From Syntrophaceae bacterium UBA6087 (GTDB taxonomy: Bacteria; Desulfobacterota; Desulfomonilia; UBA1062): a stretch of DNA of 64,000 bases. The position numbers and the translations under genes were made by a program. The stretch spans positions 1 to 64,000 of the forward strand of contig DIXF01000003.1 of assembly GCA_002448235.1 (NCBI GenBank), in the 5' to 3' direction. Shown here one piece after another: positions 26,815-35,716 of the stretch (the first letter of the stretch is position 1; each line of letters opens with the position of its first letter). Below the pieces are notes generated by a model, which was not told the origin of the DNA, searched no databases, and worked only from the letters and a program-made list of their open reading frames with translations.

Positions 26815-28299
26815 ATGAGCAGGTATATCATGGCCATCGACCAAGGTACAACCGGGACAAGGATCATGTTCGTCGACGATGCGGGAAAGATCGCATCCAT
26901 GGCATATTCGGAGTTTCCACAGATCTATCCTCAGCCGGGCTGGGTAGAGCACGATCCGGAGACCATATGGGAAACGACGGTGGCGGTAATGAAACAGGCC
27001 ATGGGGAAAGCCTCCATCGAGGCAGCCGATATAGTCGGGATCGGCATAACGAACCAGCGGGAGACAACGGTTCTCTGGGACAGGACTACCATGAAGCCTG
27101 TGCATAACGCCATTGTCTGGCAGTGCAGGCGGAGCGCTTCCATATGCGACGAACTCAAGGAAAAGGGATACGGCCCCCTCTTCCACGTCAAGACGGGACT
27201 GCTTCTCGACGCGTATTTTTCCGGCACCAAGGTGAAATGGCTCCTTGACAATATCCCCGGTTTGAGAGCCCGGTCAGCCAAAGGCGAGATCGCGTTCGGA
27301 ACGATCGATACATGGCTCATCGCGAAGCTCACCAAGGGAAAGATCCACGTGACGGATTACACGAATGCATCAAGGACGCTCCTTTTCAATATTCATGACA
27401 AGCAGTGGGATTCCGAGCTTCTCAATATCCTGGACATCCCGCGGGAGATTCTGCCGGAGGTCGCAGATTCCGCACATATCGTGGGCAATACGGATCCGGA
27501 TATTCTGGGCTGCGAGATACCCATCGCAGGAATCGCAGGGGATCAGCAGGCCGCCCTCTTCGGTCAGGGGTGTTTCTATGAGGGAGAAGCGAAGAACACC
27601 TACGGCACCGGCTGTTTCCTCCTCCTCAATGTCGGAGAGAAGAAGGTGAATCCCAAAAGCGGGCTCATCCTCACCCTTGCCTGTGACGAGAACGGCAAGC
27701 CCTGCTATGCTCTGGAAGGATCGATCTTTATCGCCGGAGCGGTGATGCAGTGGCTGAGAGACGGTATGTGCCTCATCCAGAATGCTGCAGAGAGCGCGGA
27801 GATCGCTTGCAGCGTCAAAGATACCCATGGTGTATACATGGTTCCCGCATTTGCCGGACTTGGTGCTCCCCATTGGGATATGTATGCCCGCGGAGGGATC
27901 CTGGGCATTACGCGGAGCACCACCAGGGCGCATGTCATCCGGGCCGCGCTGGAAGGCATTGCATACCAGGTGAAGGATCTCATCAGCGCATTTGAAGAAT
28001 CCACCGGGAAAACGTTCCTCGATCTGAAGGTGGATGGCGGAGCAAGCTTGAACGACTTTCTCATGCAGTTCCAGGCAGACGTCATCGGGTGCCCCATAGA
28101 CAGATCGAAGTACGTGGAGTCCACCGGGATGGGTGCGGCTTTCCTTGCCGGGATCGCCACGGGATTCTGGAAGCCGGGTGCCACCATCAAGAACTTAAGG
28201 ATGTCGGATAAACGGTTCATGCCCATGATTTCCGATCAGAGGCGTCAGGAGCTCTACCGGGGATGGCTGGATGCAGTGGCAAGGGTGCGGGTACACTAA
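26815..28299 (+). CDS. glpK: Glycerol kinase
   Basis: This 494-residue FGGY kinase converts glycerol to sn-glycerol 3-phosphate. It shows the N-terminal AIDQGTTGTR phosphate loop, GITNQRETTVLWDR, the substrate-contact WQCRRS, GIAGDQQAALFGQ, and the C-terminal VDGGASLNDFLMQFQAD. Full family length. GGGGAGGTGTA is the ribosome site, three bases after maf. No glycerol facilitator or GlpD is adjacent, so its use in phospholipid synthesis or glycerol use cannot be told from context. Confidence 0.95.
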   Translation: MSRYIMAIDQGTTGTRIMFVDDAGKIASMAYSEFPQIYPQPGWVEHDPETIWETTVAVMKQAMGKASIEAADIVGIGITNQRETTVLWDRTTMKPVHNAIVWQCRRSASICDELKEKGYGPLFHVKTGLLLDAYFSGTKVKWLLDNIPGLRARSAKGEIAFGTIDTWLIAKLTKGKIHVTDYTNASRTLLFNIHDKQWDSELLNILDIPREILPEVADSAHIVGNTDPDILGCEIPIAGIAGDQQAALFGQGCFYEGEAKNTYGTGCFLLLNVGEKKVNPKSGLILTLACDENGKPCYALEGSIFIAGAVMQWLRDGMCLIQNAAESAEIACSVKDTHGVYMVPAFAGLGAPHWDMYARGGILGITRSTTRAHVIRAALEGIAYQVKDLISAFEESTGKTFLDLKVDGGASLNDFLMQFQADVIGCPIDRSKYVESTGMGAAFLAGIATGFWKPGATIKNLRMSDKRFMPMISDQRRQELYRGWLDAVARVRVH

Positions 28300-28304
28300 A
28301 AGGG

Positions 28305-29078
28305 ATGCATGTGAAAATCTTTGAGCCCATCGGGAGGTTCACCATCCATACACTCGAGGATGTCGGCCAACTCGCGCTCTTCTGCTACAACATCGTATAC
28401 TGGCTCTTGCGGGGTCCTTTTTACGTCAGCCAGCTTTTCAAACAGATGGAGTTCATCGGGGTGCGCTCAATCAGCGTTGTCCTGCTTACCGGCATGTTCA
28501 CCGGCATGGTGGGCGCCCTGCAGACTCACTACGGATTCAGCCTCTTCGGGGCTGAATCTCTGGTAGGCTCGACAACGACGCTCGGTCTTTTCAGAGAACT
28601 GGGACCGGTGCTCGCGGCACTCATGGTAACTGCCCGTGCAGGGTCAGCCATGACCGCAGAGATCGGCACCATGCAGGTGACCGAGCAGGTGGACGCATTG
28701 ACCGTTATGGGCGTCAATCCTTACCAGTACCTCATCGTGCCCCGCATCATCGCATCGGTTGTCATGATGCCCATGCTGGCCCTGGCGTTCGACGCAATCG
28801 GCGTCGTAGGCTCATACTTCGTCGGAGTCAAGCTCCTTGACATCGATTCCGGGGTTTTCATGGCGAGAATAGAGCAATATGTGTACTTCTCGGATCTCCT
28901 GACCGGTCTGGTCAAGGCAACCTGTTTCGGACTGATCTTTTCCACTGTCGGGTGCTACAAGGGGCACACAACCCACGGGGGCGCGGAAGGGGTCGGGAAG
29001 TCCACCACCAACTCGGTTGTCATATCTTCCGTAAGCATCCTGATCGCCGACTATTTCCTTACCGCAGTCATGTACTGA
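28305..29078 (+). CDS. mlaE: MlaE-family ABC lipid transport permease
   Basis: This 257-residue integral membrane protein is the permease of the Mla phospholipid transport system. The family signature is clear: TGMFTGMVGALQT, FRELGPVLAALMVTARAGSA, MTAEIGTMQVTEQVDAL, and MGVNPYQYLIVPR, with about five membrane helices. ATG 28305 follows AAAAGGGAT, five bases after glpK. The usual partners MlaF (ATPase), MlaD (MCE protein) and MlaC do not follow; the next gene is on the other strand. It is therefore an orphan permease here, serving a distant mla operon or standing alone. Confidence 0.9.
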   Translation: MHVKIFEPIGRFTIHTLEDVGQLALFCYNIVYWLLRGPFYVSQLFKQMEFIGVRSISVVLLTGMFTGMVGALQTHYGFSLFGAESLVGSTTTLGLFRELGPVLAALMVTARAGSAMTAEIGTMQVTEQVDALTVMGVNPYQYLIVPRIIASVVMMPMLALAFDAIGVVGSYFVGVKLLDIDSGVFMARIEQYVYFSDLLTGLVKATCFGLIFSTVGCYKGHTTHGGAEGVGKSTTNSVVISSVSILIADYFLTAVMY

Positions 29079-29207
29079 GAGGGATGCGTTTTTAGATTGT
29101 ACCCCTCCACCACCTGTGTCATATCCGTGTGCTGCCTCATAGTGAGTCGTAAGTTGGGAAAGGGGCTATGGCGGTAATTATGTTGCAAATAATTTTTAGA
29201 GCGAAAA

Positions 29208-29248
29208 CGCCGGGACAGCCCTGGATCCGGTGAAGGGCTGTCCCGGCG
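29208..29248 (-). terminator. Rho-independent terminator of the AOR-ferredoxin operon
   Basis: A 15-bp perfect stem (29208-29222 with 29234-29248) is followed on the minus strand by TTTTCGC. It lies 14 bp past the ferredoxin stop codon. Confidence 0.85.
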
Positions 29249-29261
29249 ATGCCGACCACTT

Positions 29262-29732
29262 TTACTGTGCTGCCTCTTTCACTGCATCCGATGATACCTT
29301 AGCCTCCCTGGGAGCCGGTGTTCTCATAAAAATCGCATCGACCGGGCACTCGGCGGCACAGAAGCCGCATCCGATGCAGGCCTTTTCGGCTTTCAGGTAG
29401 GGATATGCATGGGTGTTCCCGCTGTCCTTTGCCTCGGACATTTCAAGACAGTGTGCCGGACAGGCGTCGATGCATATTGTGCACGACATGCATGCCTCAT
29501 GCTTGAACTCCGGCTTCTCCCACCGGGACCGTTTTGCCATTGCAGCAGTTTTCCCGTACTGGTCTATAACGGCCACGCTCGGGCAGGTCCTGCCGCAGGC
29601 ACCGCATTCGATGCACGCAGCGGCGTCTATTGCATGAAGCTTCTTTTTTTCACCTGAAATAGCCCCTGCCGGACACACCTTCAGACATGCTCCGCAACCG
29701 GTACAGGCTTCATTTATCGTAAACGGCATCAT
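29262..29732 (-). CDS. Ferredoxin with four [4Fe-4S] motifs
   Basis: This 156-residue electron carrier has four CxxCxxCxxxCP motifs: CTGCGACLKVCP, CIECGACGRTCP, CMSCTICIDACP and CIGCGFCAAECP. It is predicted to hold up to four [4Fe-4S] clusters. The first codons are two adjacent ATGs (29732 and 29729); GGGAGG is better spaced for the second. It lies 14 bp downstream of the AOR gene on the same strand, so it is the likely electron acceptor or transfer subunit of that enzyme. The arrangement recalls bamB-bamC of class II benzoyl-CoA reductase, but bam partners are absent here. Confidence 0.9.
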   Translation of the reverse strand: MMPFTINEACTGCGACLKVCPAGAISGEKKKLHAIDAAACIECGACGRTCPSVAVIDQYGKTAAMAKRSRWEKPEFKHEACMSCTICIDACPAHCLEMSEAKDSGNTHAYPYLKAEKACIGCGFCAAECPVDAIFMRTPAPREAKVSSDAVKEAAQ

Positions 29733-29746
29733 ATCCTCCCTTGCTG

Positions 29747-31708
29747 TTATCGCGCATCGATTCCGAGCCTGACCAGCGTATCCACGGTAGGCTTGCCGGT
29801 TGAAGAGTCCCATCCGAACTGCTGCCAGTAGTCTTCCATCATCTTGTCGATGGGGACCGTCCTGCCCTTGTTGGCACCTTCGGCCTGCGGCGGAAGGCCC
29901 AGGGCCCTGCCGCTCAGCTTGTTGTTCTTCGGCTCCACCCCCTGCCTGATATTGAACGCCTGTTTGAGCGTCTGGATGCGGGCTCCGATTTCCATGTATT
30001 CTTCCGGAGTCTTGTTCCACCCGGTAACCGCGTTCAGCCAGTCAAAGGTAGGGGTCCTCGTGACTCCGAGGAAGGTCCCGAACATGCACAAGCCCGAACC
30101 GTTGATCACGTTCATGTACTTACTGCATGCCGCAGCTTCCTTGGCCTTGTCGATCGAGGCCTTGTACTTTGTGTTTTTGTGGTAGATCTGGAAAGGCCAT
30201 TTCCCGGGAAGCCCCTTGACCTTTTTCCACAGCTGGAACATCTCATAGTAGAGCTGCGATCCGATGGTATGCCTTCCCGGGGTGGGCTCCACGCTGTAAT
30301 GCACCGCAAAACCCGGATCCTGTCTGCCGTCGTGCATGGCAGGCTCCTGCCCCCCTGCGTGGACCGCATACAGATGCGCTCCCTTTCCTATCCTCTCGGC
30401 AGCGAGCCTTGATCCGTCAGCAAGAAGATCGCCGATCCCTTCCCGGTTTATCATTTTGTGAACTAATACAACCATCGCATCTGCATTGCCCCAGGCGAGA
30501 TCGATACCGTCCATATCCTCCCTGGTGACGATACCCCTTTCGTAGCATTCCATGGCAAAGGCTATTGTAGCTCCCGCGGAGATCGTATCCATCCCGCCCC
30601 TGTTGAGCATCTCGTTGAGGAGGAAGAGGCTGTCCGTGTCTTCGTTCATGCACAGGCCGCCAAGGGCCAGCACGGATTCGTACTCGGGCTTGTGAGTCTC
30701 GGAATACTTGCCGGTCATGGAGCATTTGCCGCCGCATCCCAAGGGGCAGGAATAGCAGTGGTATTTCACGAATTCGGTTCTCTTGATCTTATCCGGGTCT
30801 GCCGACTTCGATCTTTTTAAGGGCCAGTCCGTGCTGCTTCCCTTCCAGTTCTTGATGGGCGAATCGCCCCATTCGGGCGACATCTGATTCAATCCGCCGG
30901 TTCCCCACTGCCTCAGGATCATCTTGTAGATCATCCCGTCCATTGCCATGGCAGTAGGGAGAACCCTCAGAAGCGTACCCAGAAGACCTGCGCCTATGCT
31001 CGGGCCGAGGGGAAGCTGAAACTGAACCCACTTGTTGCACTTCTTGCTGAGCTTGCGGACAGCGGCCTGATCATAGGAGGCGATTCGCTTCTTGCCGTCG
31101 AGCACAACGGCCTTGAGCTTCTTTGAGCCCATCACGGCTCCGAGTCCTGACCTGGCCGCAATCCGTCCCTTGTCGTTGCATATGCCCGAGATGAGAGACA
31201 GCTTCTCTCCTGAAGGGCCGATGACCGCCACTCGTGCGCCCCGGCCGTGCTGTTCCTGCAGCAACTCTTCACTTTCGATCGCGTCTTTGCCCCAGAGAGA
31301 CGAGGCGTCTTTGAGCTCTATCTTGTTATTTTTGATGTACAGATAAACGGGTTTTTCGCTTGCACCCGTAAAGAATATCCCATCATAGCCGCATCGCTTG
31401 ATGGCGGGGGAGAACGATCCGCCGCAATTGGCATCGCCCCACGTGCCGGTAAGGGGGGATTTACCCACTACCATCCACCTGCCGGCGAAGAGGCTGCCTG
31501 TTCCGGTAAGAAGGCCGGAAACAAATCCGAGTACGTTTTCGGGACCCAGCGGATCAGCGCCTGCAGGAATCCTGTCATGGAGCAGGTATGCTGCAAGCCC
31601 CAGTCCCGAAAGGTACTTCTCGTAAACCTCATCCCGGATAGTCTCTTCCCGGAACTCGCCTTTCGAGAGGTCGACCATCAAGATTTTGCCCATATAGCCT
31701 CTATTCAT
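29747..31708 (-). CDS. Tungsten aldehyde:ferredoxin oxidoreductase family enzyme
   Basis: This 653-residue AOR-family enzyme would oxidise an aldehyde to the acid with ferredoxin as acceptor, using a bis-tungstopterin and one [4Fe-4S] cluster. Domain 1 opens with YMGKILMVDLSKG and includes SPLTGTWGDANCGG. The cluster ligands appear as CYSCPLGC (about residues 317-324) plus a Cys near 540 (GSGLCMFG). The tail AFNIRQGVE, GWDSSTGKPT, LGID is typical of the family. AAGGAGGG fixes the start. Its ferredoxin partner follows. The promoter region is shared with the divergent tetR-GRE operon, so the two units are probably co-controlled. BamB is a more distant relative; the substrate is unknown. Confidence 0.88.
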   Translation of the reverse strand: MNRGYMGKILMVDLSKGEFREETIRDEVYEKYLSGLGLAAYLLHDRIPAGADPLGPENVLGFVSGLLTGTGSLFAGRWMVVGKSPLTGTWGDANCGGSFSPAIKRCGYDGIFFTGASEKPVYLYIKNNKIELKDASSLWGKDAIESEELLQEQHGRGARVAVIGPSGEKLSLISGICNDKGRIAARSGLGAVMGSKKLKAVVLDGKKRIASYDQAAVRKLSKKCNKWVQFQLPLGPSIGAGLLGTLLRVLPTAMAMDGMIYKMILRQWGTGGLNQMSPEWGDSPIKNWKGSSTDWPLKRSKSADPDKIKRTEFVKYHCYSCPLGCGGKCSMTGKYSETHKPEYESVLALGGLCMNEDTDSLFLLNEMLNRGGMDTISAGATIAFAMECYERGIVTREDMDGIDLAWGNADAMVVLVHKMINREGIGDLLADGSRLAAERIGKGAHLYAVHAGGQEPAMHDGRQDPGFAVHYSVEPTPGRHTIGSQLYYEMFQLWKKVKGLPGKWPFQIYHKNTKYKASIDKAKEAAACSKYMNVINGSGLCMFGTFLGVTRTPTFDWLNAVTGWNKTPEEYMEIGARIQTLKQAFNIRQGVEPKNNKLSGRALGLPPQAEGANKGRTVPIDKMMEDYWQQFGWDSSTGKPTVDTLVRLGIDAR

Positions 31709-31886
31709 GCACCCTCCTTTTGTCTTTGCAGATGGTCAAGTGTTGTCGAGATCCGTTCAATCCAACGGTTATCCCGGCATCTTCGGTGAAGCCACGCATT
31801 CATTCGCCCGTCAGGTATCGCTGGATTTCCATACCTGCACAGTACATGAAAACCAAGAGGTTGTACAAAATCATTCTCGTTGCCCC

Positions 31887-31940
31887 TTGACATCGCCTTG
31901 TGCCGGAGTTAATATAACACTGTTAACTTAACAGCGTTAT
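31887..31940 (+). promoter_or_regulatory. tetR promoter with 27-bp TetR-type operator
   Basis: TTGACA (31887-31892), a 17-bp spacer and TAATAT (31910-31915) form a strong promoter. Overlapping the -10, 31914-31940 is a near-perfect palindrome: ATAACACTGTTAA, a central C, then TTAACAGCGTTAT, with one mismatched pair. Size and position fit a TetR operator for autorepression. It lies between the divergent AOR and tetR genes and could also gate the AOR promoter. Confidence 0.8.
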
Positions 31941-31958
31941 CGTTTAAAGGATATATAT

Positions 31959-32609
31959 ATGCCAAAGTTACCCAGGAGTCAAGAAGACAGGGAGCATATC
32001 CGGGAAAATATCCTCGATGAAGCGCTCGCCCTCATCTCGGAGCACGGATTCGCCTCCTTCAGTATGAGAAAGCTCGCCTCCCGGCTGGGCATGACGGCAA
32101 CGACCATTTATAATTACTATTCGAACAAAGACGAGCTGTACCTCATGATCCTCACCAAAGGTTTCGATATGCTCTACCGGAGCTTTGCCGAGATCTACGC
32201 ATCCGACAGAGACCCGTCGGTCAAGGTCCGCGACATGGTCAGGTCGTATATCGATTTCGGGATAAACAAGGCTCACTACTACAATATCATGTTCACCTCC
32301 GATGCGCCGAAGTACCGCGACTACGTCGGTACAGACATCGAGCCAGTTGCCTTTATCGAAAAACAGACCGCCCTGAAGCTCGTCGACATCACGTCGAGGG
32401 CGCTTCAGGACGTGATCAGCGCAACACAATGCATGCCCCCGGAGAATTCACGCTACTTCGTCATAAAGCTCTGGAGCACCCTCCATGGAATCATCGCGCT
32501 GTATAACAGCAGGGTTCTCCCCGAAGTGGACGACAATCCCGAGCAGGTTATCGAACAGGTTGCCCGCGATATCTTGAAGCCCGTTCTCGCAAAAAAGCGG
32601 CAGCAGTGA
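31959..32609 (+). CDS. TetR-family transcriptional regulator
   Basis: This 216-residue regulator has an N-terminal TetR helix-turn-helix (about residues 14-60) with ALISEHGFASFSMRKLASRLG and MTATTIYNYYSNKDEL. The C-terminal ligand-binding domain is helical, of the WHG-like type (TLHGIIALYNSR). AAAGGA precedes the ATG. It is encoded first in a probable operon with the glycyl radical enzyme 147 bp downstream, and divergent from the AOR. The 27-bp palindrome just upstream is its expected operator. The ligand may be an acyl-CoA or the hydrophobic substrate of the pathway (inference). Confidence 0.9.
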   Translation: MPKLPRSQEDREHIRENILDEALALISEHGFASFSMRKLASRLGMTATTIYNYYSNKDELYLMILTKGFDMLYRSFAEIYASDRDPSVKVRDMVRSYIDFGINKAHYYNIMFTSDAPKYRDYVGTDIEPVAFIEKQTALKLVDITSRALQDVISATQCMPPENSRYFVIKLWSTLHGIIALYNSRVLPEVDDNPEQVIEQVARDILKPVLAKKRQQ

Positions 32610-32720
32610 AATCTTTCAGAGGGTGACTCTTGGAGAGGGATACAGCCCCGGCAGATCCTAAATAAGGCGTCTTCCCCGTGCATAAGGCCGGGAAACGGAT
32701 CATGAGCCGGGTAGATTCAT

Positions 32721-32737
32721 CAGGCATTATTTGCCTG
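32721..32737 (+). promoter_or_regulatory. Short hairpin just before the glycyl radical enzyme ribosome site
   Basis: CAGGCA (32721-32726), TTATT, then TGCCTG (32732-32737). It ends about 8 bases before the AGGAGG ribosome site and may affect translation or mark an mRNA processing point. Confidence 0.35.
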
Positions 32738-32755
32738 GAAAAACAGGAGGTGTCT

Positions 32756-35716
32756 ATGTTCAAGGGGGATTTGGCAAATATCGCGACGCATATGGCGCTA
32801 CAGGCCATGGCATTTTCTTTTAATCACCTGCCCGGTTTCATGAAATATCTCAGTACCGATGACGGCGAGCTCAATTTCTCGATCGGGCTCCGGACGGAAA
32901 ATGGAAACGTGGAGCAGTGCATATCGTTTCTGGAGGGCAAGGTCGGCGTTTCAGGCAAGATCCCGGCGGATGTCGATACCGAGATGGTCTTTCTCGATAC
33001 ATCCATATTGAAGGACCTCGCCTCGCTGCCGCCGAACGAGGTGCTGAACCTCATTCTCAAGAACAAGCTCATCGTAAAGGGAAACCTTGTGTACGCCCAG
33101 CTCTTCAATTTCTTCATCTCGCTGTTCGTGAAAGGAAAGCAGATAAAGATGATGCAAAAGCAGGCAGCGGAGCATATGCCGGTCTCCTGCGACACGGCGA
33201 GTATAATCCCCTCACCGGCAAAAAGCGTGAATAAGCAGCTCAAGGGAGAGGCCGTCGACCCGGGCGTATTGTTTCTCAAGGATGATCCCTACCTCTCCCG
33301 ATACTCCCTCGAGGATTTCCCCAGGCTCCGGAGGTTCCTCGACATCCACTTTACCGTGAAGCCTGTCATCTGCCATGAACGCCCTCTCCTGCTCACCCGA
33401 TGGTTCAGAAAGAACGGGTTCGAAACAGATAAAAACGGCAATCCCCTAGTGCCCGAACTCAGGCAGGCAGAAGCGTTCAAGCACCTCATGGAAAACAGGA
33501 AGCCCATCATAAGAAAAGACGACCTCATCGCAGGAACCACTACAACACATGAGATCGGCGTGGTAATCTACCCCGATTCTCATGGAACCATGATTTGGGG
33601 AGAGCTCTTCACCACACCCTACCGGCAACTCTTCCCCTATGACATCAGTGACGAGACCAGAGAAATCCTTCATCACTCCGTGTTTCCTTTCTGGACCAGA
33701 AGGAACTTCAAGGAGTGGGTACGAGATACTCACAAAAAGCCCCTCTGCCAGAGCATGGACGACCGTTTTGCCGTGTATTTCCTCTGGAAGACCGCAGCGT
33801 TGTCCCATACTATTCTCGACTACCCCAAGCTCCTCAGACTGGGAGCCAAGGGCATTATCAGCGAGATCAGGGCTGAGCTTGCCAGTGACGTACATGCGGA
33901 CAGCCTGAAGAAGGATACGCTTCAGGCAATGATTCACTGTTACGAAGGGCTCATCGCCTATGGCCGGAACCTTTCGGAACAGGCCGGAACGGATGCGGAG
34001 AAAGAAACCGACCCTGCGCGCAAATCAGAACTTCTACATCTCTCAAGGATCTGCGGAAAGGTTCCGGAGAACCCCTGCACCACGCTGGACGAAGCAGTCA
34101 ACGCCATCTGGATCCATTGGGTAGGGGTTCACATGGAGAACACCAACGCCGGGTTCTCTCTGGGGAGGATGGATCAGTGGCTCCAACCGTACTTTGCTTC
34201 GGACCTGGAGAAAATCAAGGGCGAGAAGGAAAGGGAAGCATACATCAAGCACGCAGTCGAGCTTATCGGGTGCTTCTATATGCGCTGCACGGATCACCTC
34301 CCTCTCATCCCCGACATCGGCAACTATCTCTTCGGCGGGAGTTCTTCCGACCAGGCCATTACCCTGGGAGGAGTTACGCCCGAGGGAGAGGATGCGGTCA
34401 ATGACATGACCTATATCTTCCTGAAGGTAACGGAAATGCTCAAGATCCGGGACCCGAACGTCAATGCCCGCTACAACAGGGAAAAGAACAGCGAAACCTA
34501 TCTCCGCCGCCTCTGCGAGGTCAACGTCAACACCACATCGACCCCCTCGATCCATAACGATACCGTGGTCATGGCCTCTCTGGAAGAGTTCAACTATCCG
34601 CCGGAACATCTGAGGGACTGGGCGGCTACCGGGTGCGTCGAGCCGACCCTGTCCGGCAAGCATATCGGCCATACCAACTGCATGATGTTCAACATGGTCG
34701 CAGCACTGGAGATGGCAATGTTCAACGGACGCCATCCTCTGATGCGCTGGGATGTCGGCCCGAAGACCGGGGATATCGATACCGGCTCATTTCCCTCATT
34801 CGACGATTTCTTCCATGCCTTCTGCACCCAGCTTGATTTTCTCATGAACAACTCCTGCGAATACAACAAGCTTCTCGGTGAGGCACACAGCGTCCTCAGG
34901 CCGACTCCCTATATGTCGGGACTCGTCGAGGGGTGCATCGCAAAAGGCAGAGACGCAACCAAGGGCGGCGCACTCCACAATTCGTCAGGTACCGCGTGCA
35001 TCGGCCTTGCTGATGTTACGGATTCTCTCATGGCGATAAAAAAATTCGTCTATGACGAGAAAAAGGTTTCGTTGCAGGATATGAAAAAGGCCCTGGAAAC
35101 GAATTTTGCAGGCAACACCTACCTCCACTCGCTTGTGCTCCACAAGACCCCGCTTTTCGGGTCGGGCAACAACGATGCCGTGGAAATGGCAAACAGGATC
35201 ACTGGATATGTCCATGACCGCTTCGGCGAGCATATCAACTTCCGCGGAGGTAAATATACCGCCGGTTTCTGGTCCATGTCGAACCACGTGGCCTTCGGAA
35301 CCCTGACCGGGGCCCTCCCTTCGGGAAGGCTTGCCGGCAAGCCTTTCACGCCGGGACTCACGCCCGAAGCGCATGCTTCCAGGAACCTCCTGGACAATAT
35401 CCGTGATGTCTCCCGGCTCAATCCCGGGTCCATGAACAACAATATCGCCTTCAATGTGAAGGTGGTGCCTTCTCAGAAAGAGAGCCATAAAGAGGCGGTC
35501 GATCACATTTATTCCTATGCAAAGACCTACTCCGACCTCGGAGGGATGCAGATGCAGTTCAACGTGGTCTCCTCGGCCACCTTGCGAGACGCCATGGCGC
35601 ACCCCGAGAATTACCGCGACCTCATGGTACGCATCTCAGGGTACAACGCCTACTTCGTCACCTTAAACCGGGATATGCAGATGGAGCTCATCGAACGGGC
35701 TGAATTCGGAGTATGA
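32756..35716 (+). CDS. Glycyl radical enzyme with N-terminal SCP2-like domain
   Basis: This 986-residue protein fuses an SCP2-like domain (about residues 1-135, with LILKNKLIVKGNLVYAQLF) to a pyruvate-formate-lyase-type glycyl radical enzyme. The catalytic thiyl Cys is Cys627 in ATGCVEPTL, and the radical site is Gly962 in VRISGYNAYF, 24 residues from the end as usual. The Cys-x-Glu pair marks eliminating enzymes (choline trimethylamine-lyase, diol dehydratases, C-S lyases, hydroxyproline dehydratase), not formate-lyases or fumarate-adding enzymes. ATG 32756 is chosen for its AGGAGG and because the SCP2 fold begins there; starts at 32678 and 32702 are poorer. The activase gene overlaps its stop. 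The SCP2 part suggests a lipid-like or CoA-bound substrate. Confidence 0.9.
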   Translation: MFKGDLANIATHMALQAMAFSFNHLPGFMKYLSTDDGELNFSIGLRTENGNVEQCISFLEGKVGVSGKIPADVDTEMVFLDTSILKDLASLPPNEVLNLILKNKLIVKGNLVYAQLFNFFISLFVKGKQIKMMQKQAAEHMPVSCDTASIIPSPAKSVNKQLKGEAVDPGVLFLKDDPYLSRYSLEDFPRLRRFLDIHFTVKPVICHERPLLLTRWFRKNGFETDKNGNPLVPELRQAEAFKHLMENRKPIIRKDDLIAGTTTTHEIGVVIYPDSHGTMIWGELFTTPYRQLFPYDISDETREILHHSVFPFWTRRNFKEWVRDTHKKPLCQSMDDRFAVYFLWKTAALSHTILDYPKLLRLGAKGIISEIRAELASDVHADSLKKDTLQAMIHCYEGLIAYGRNLSEQAGTDAEKETDPARKSELLHLSRICGKVPENPCTTLDEAVNAIWIHWVGVHMENTNAGFSLGRMDQWLQPYFASDLEKIKGEKEREAYIKHAVELIGCFYMRCTDHLPLIPDIGNYLFGGSSSDQAITLGGVTPEGEDAVNDMTYIFLKVTEMLKIRDPNVNARYNREKNSETYLRRLCEVNVNTTSTPSIHNDTVVMASLEEFNYPPEHLRDWAATGCVEPTLSGKHIGHTNCMMFNMVAALEMAMFNGRHPLMRWDVGPKTGDIDTGSFPSFDDFFHAFCTQLDFLMNNSCEYNKLLGEAHSVLRPTPYMSGLVEGCIAKGRDATKGGALHNSSGTACIGLADVTDSLMAIKKFVYDEKKVSLQDMKKALETNFAGNTYLHSLVLHKTPLFGSGNNDAVEMANRITGYVHDRFGEHINFRGGKYTAGFWSMSNHVAFGTLTGALPSGRLAGKPFTPGLTPEAHASRNLLDNIRDVSRLNPGSMNNNIAFNVKVVPSQKESHKEAVDHIYSYAKTYSDLGGMQMQFNVVSSATLRDAMAHPENYRDLMVRISGYNAYFVTLNRDMQMELIERAEFGV

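Noticed and set aside
29733..30020. Longer ferredoxin reading frame starting at 30020.
   Set aside because: The extra 96 residues overlap the AOR gene in another frame and are low-complexity; a ribosome site marks the start near 29732.
29262..31708. AOR and ferredoxin as BamB-BamC of class II benzoyl-CoA reductase.
   Set aside because: The AOR keeps the general family C-terminus, and no bamD-I or benzoate genes are adjacent; it stays a distant alternative only.
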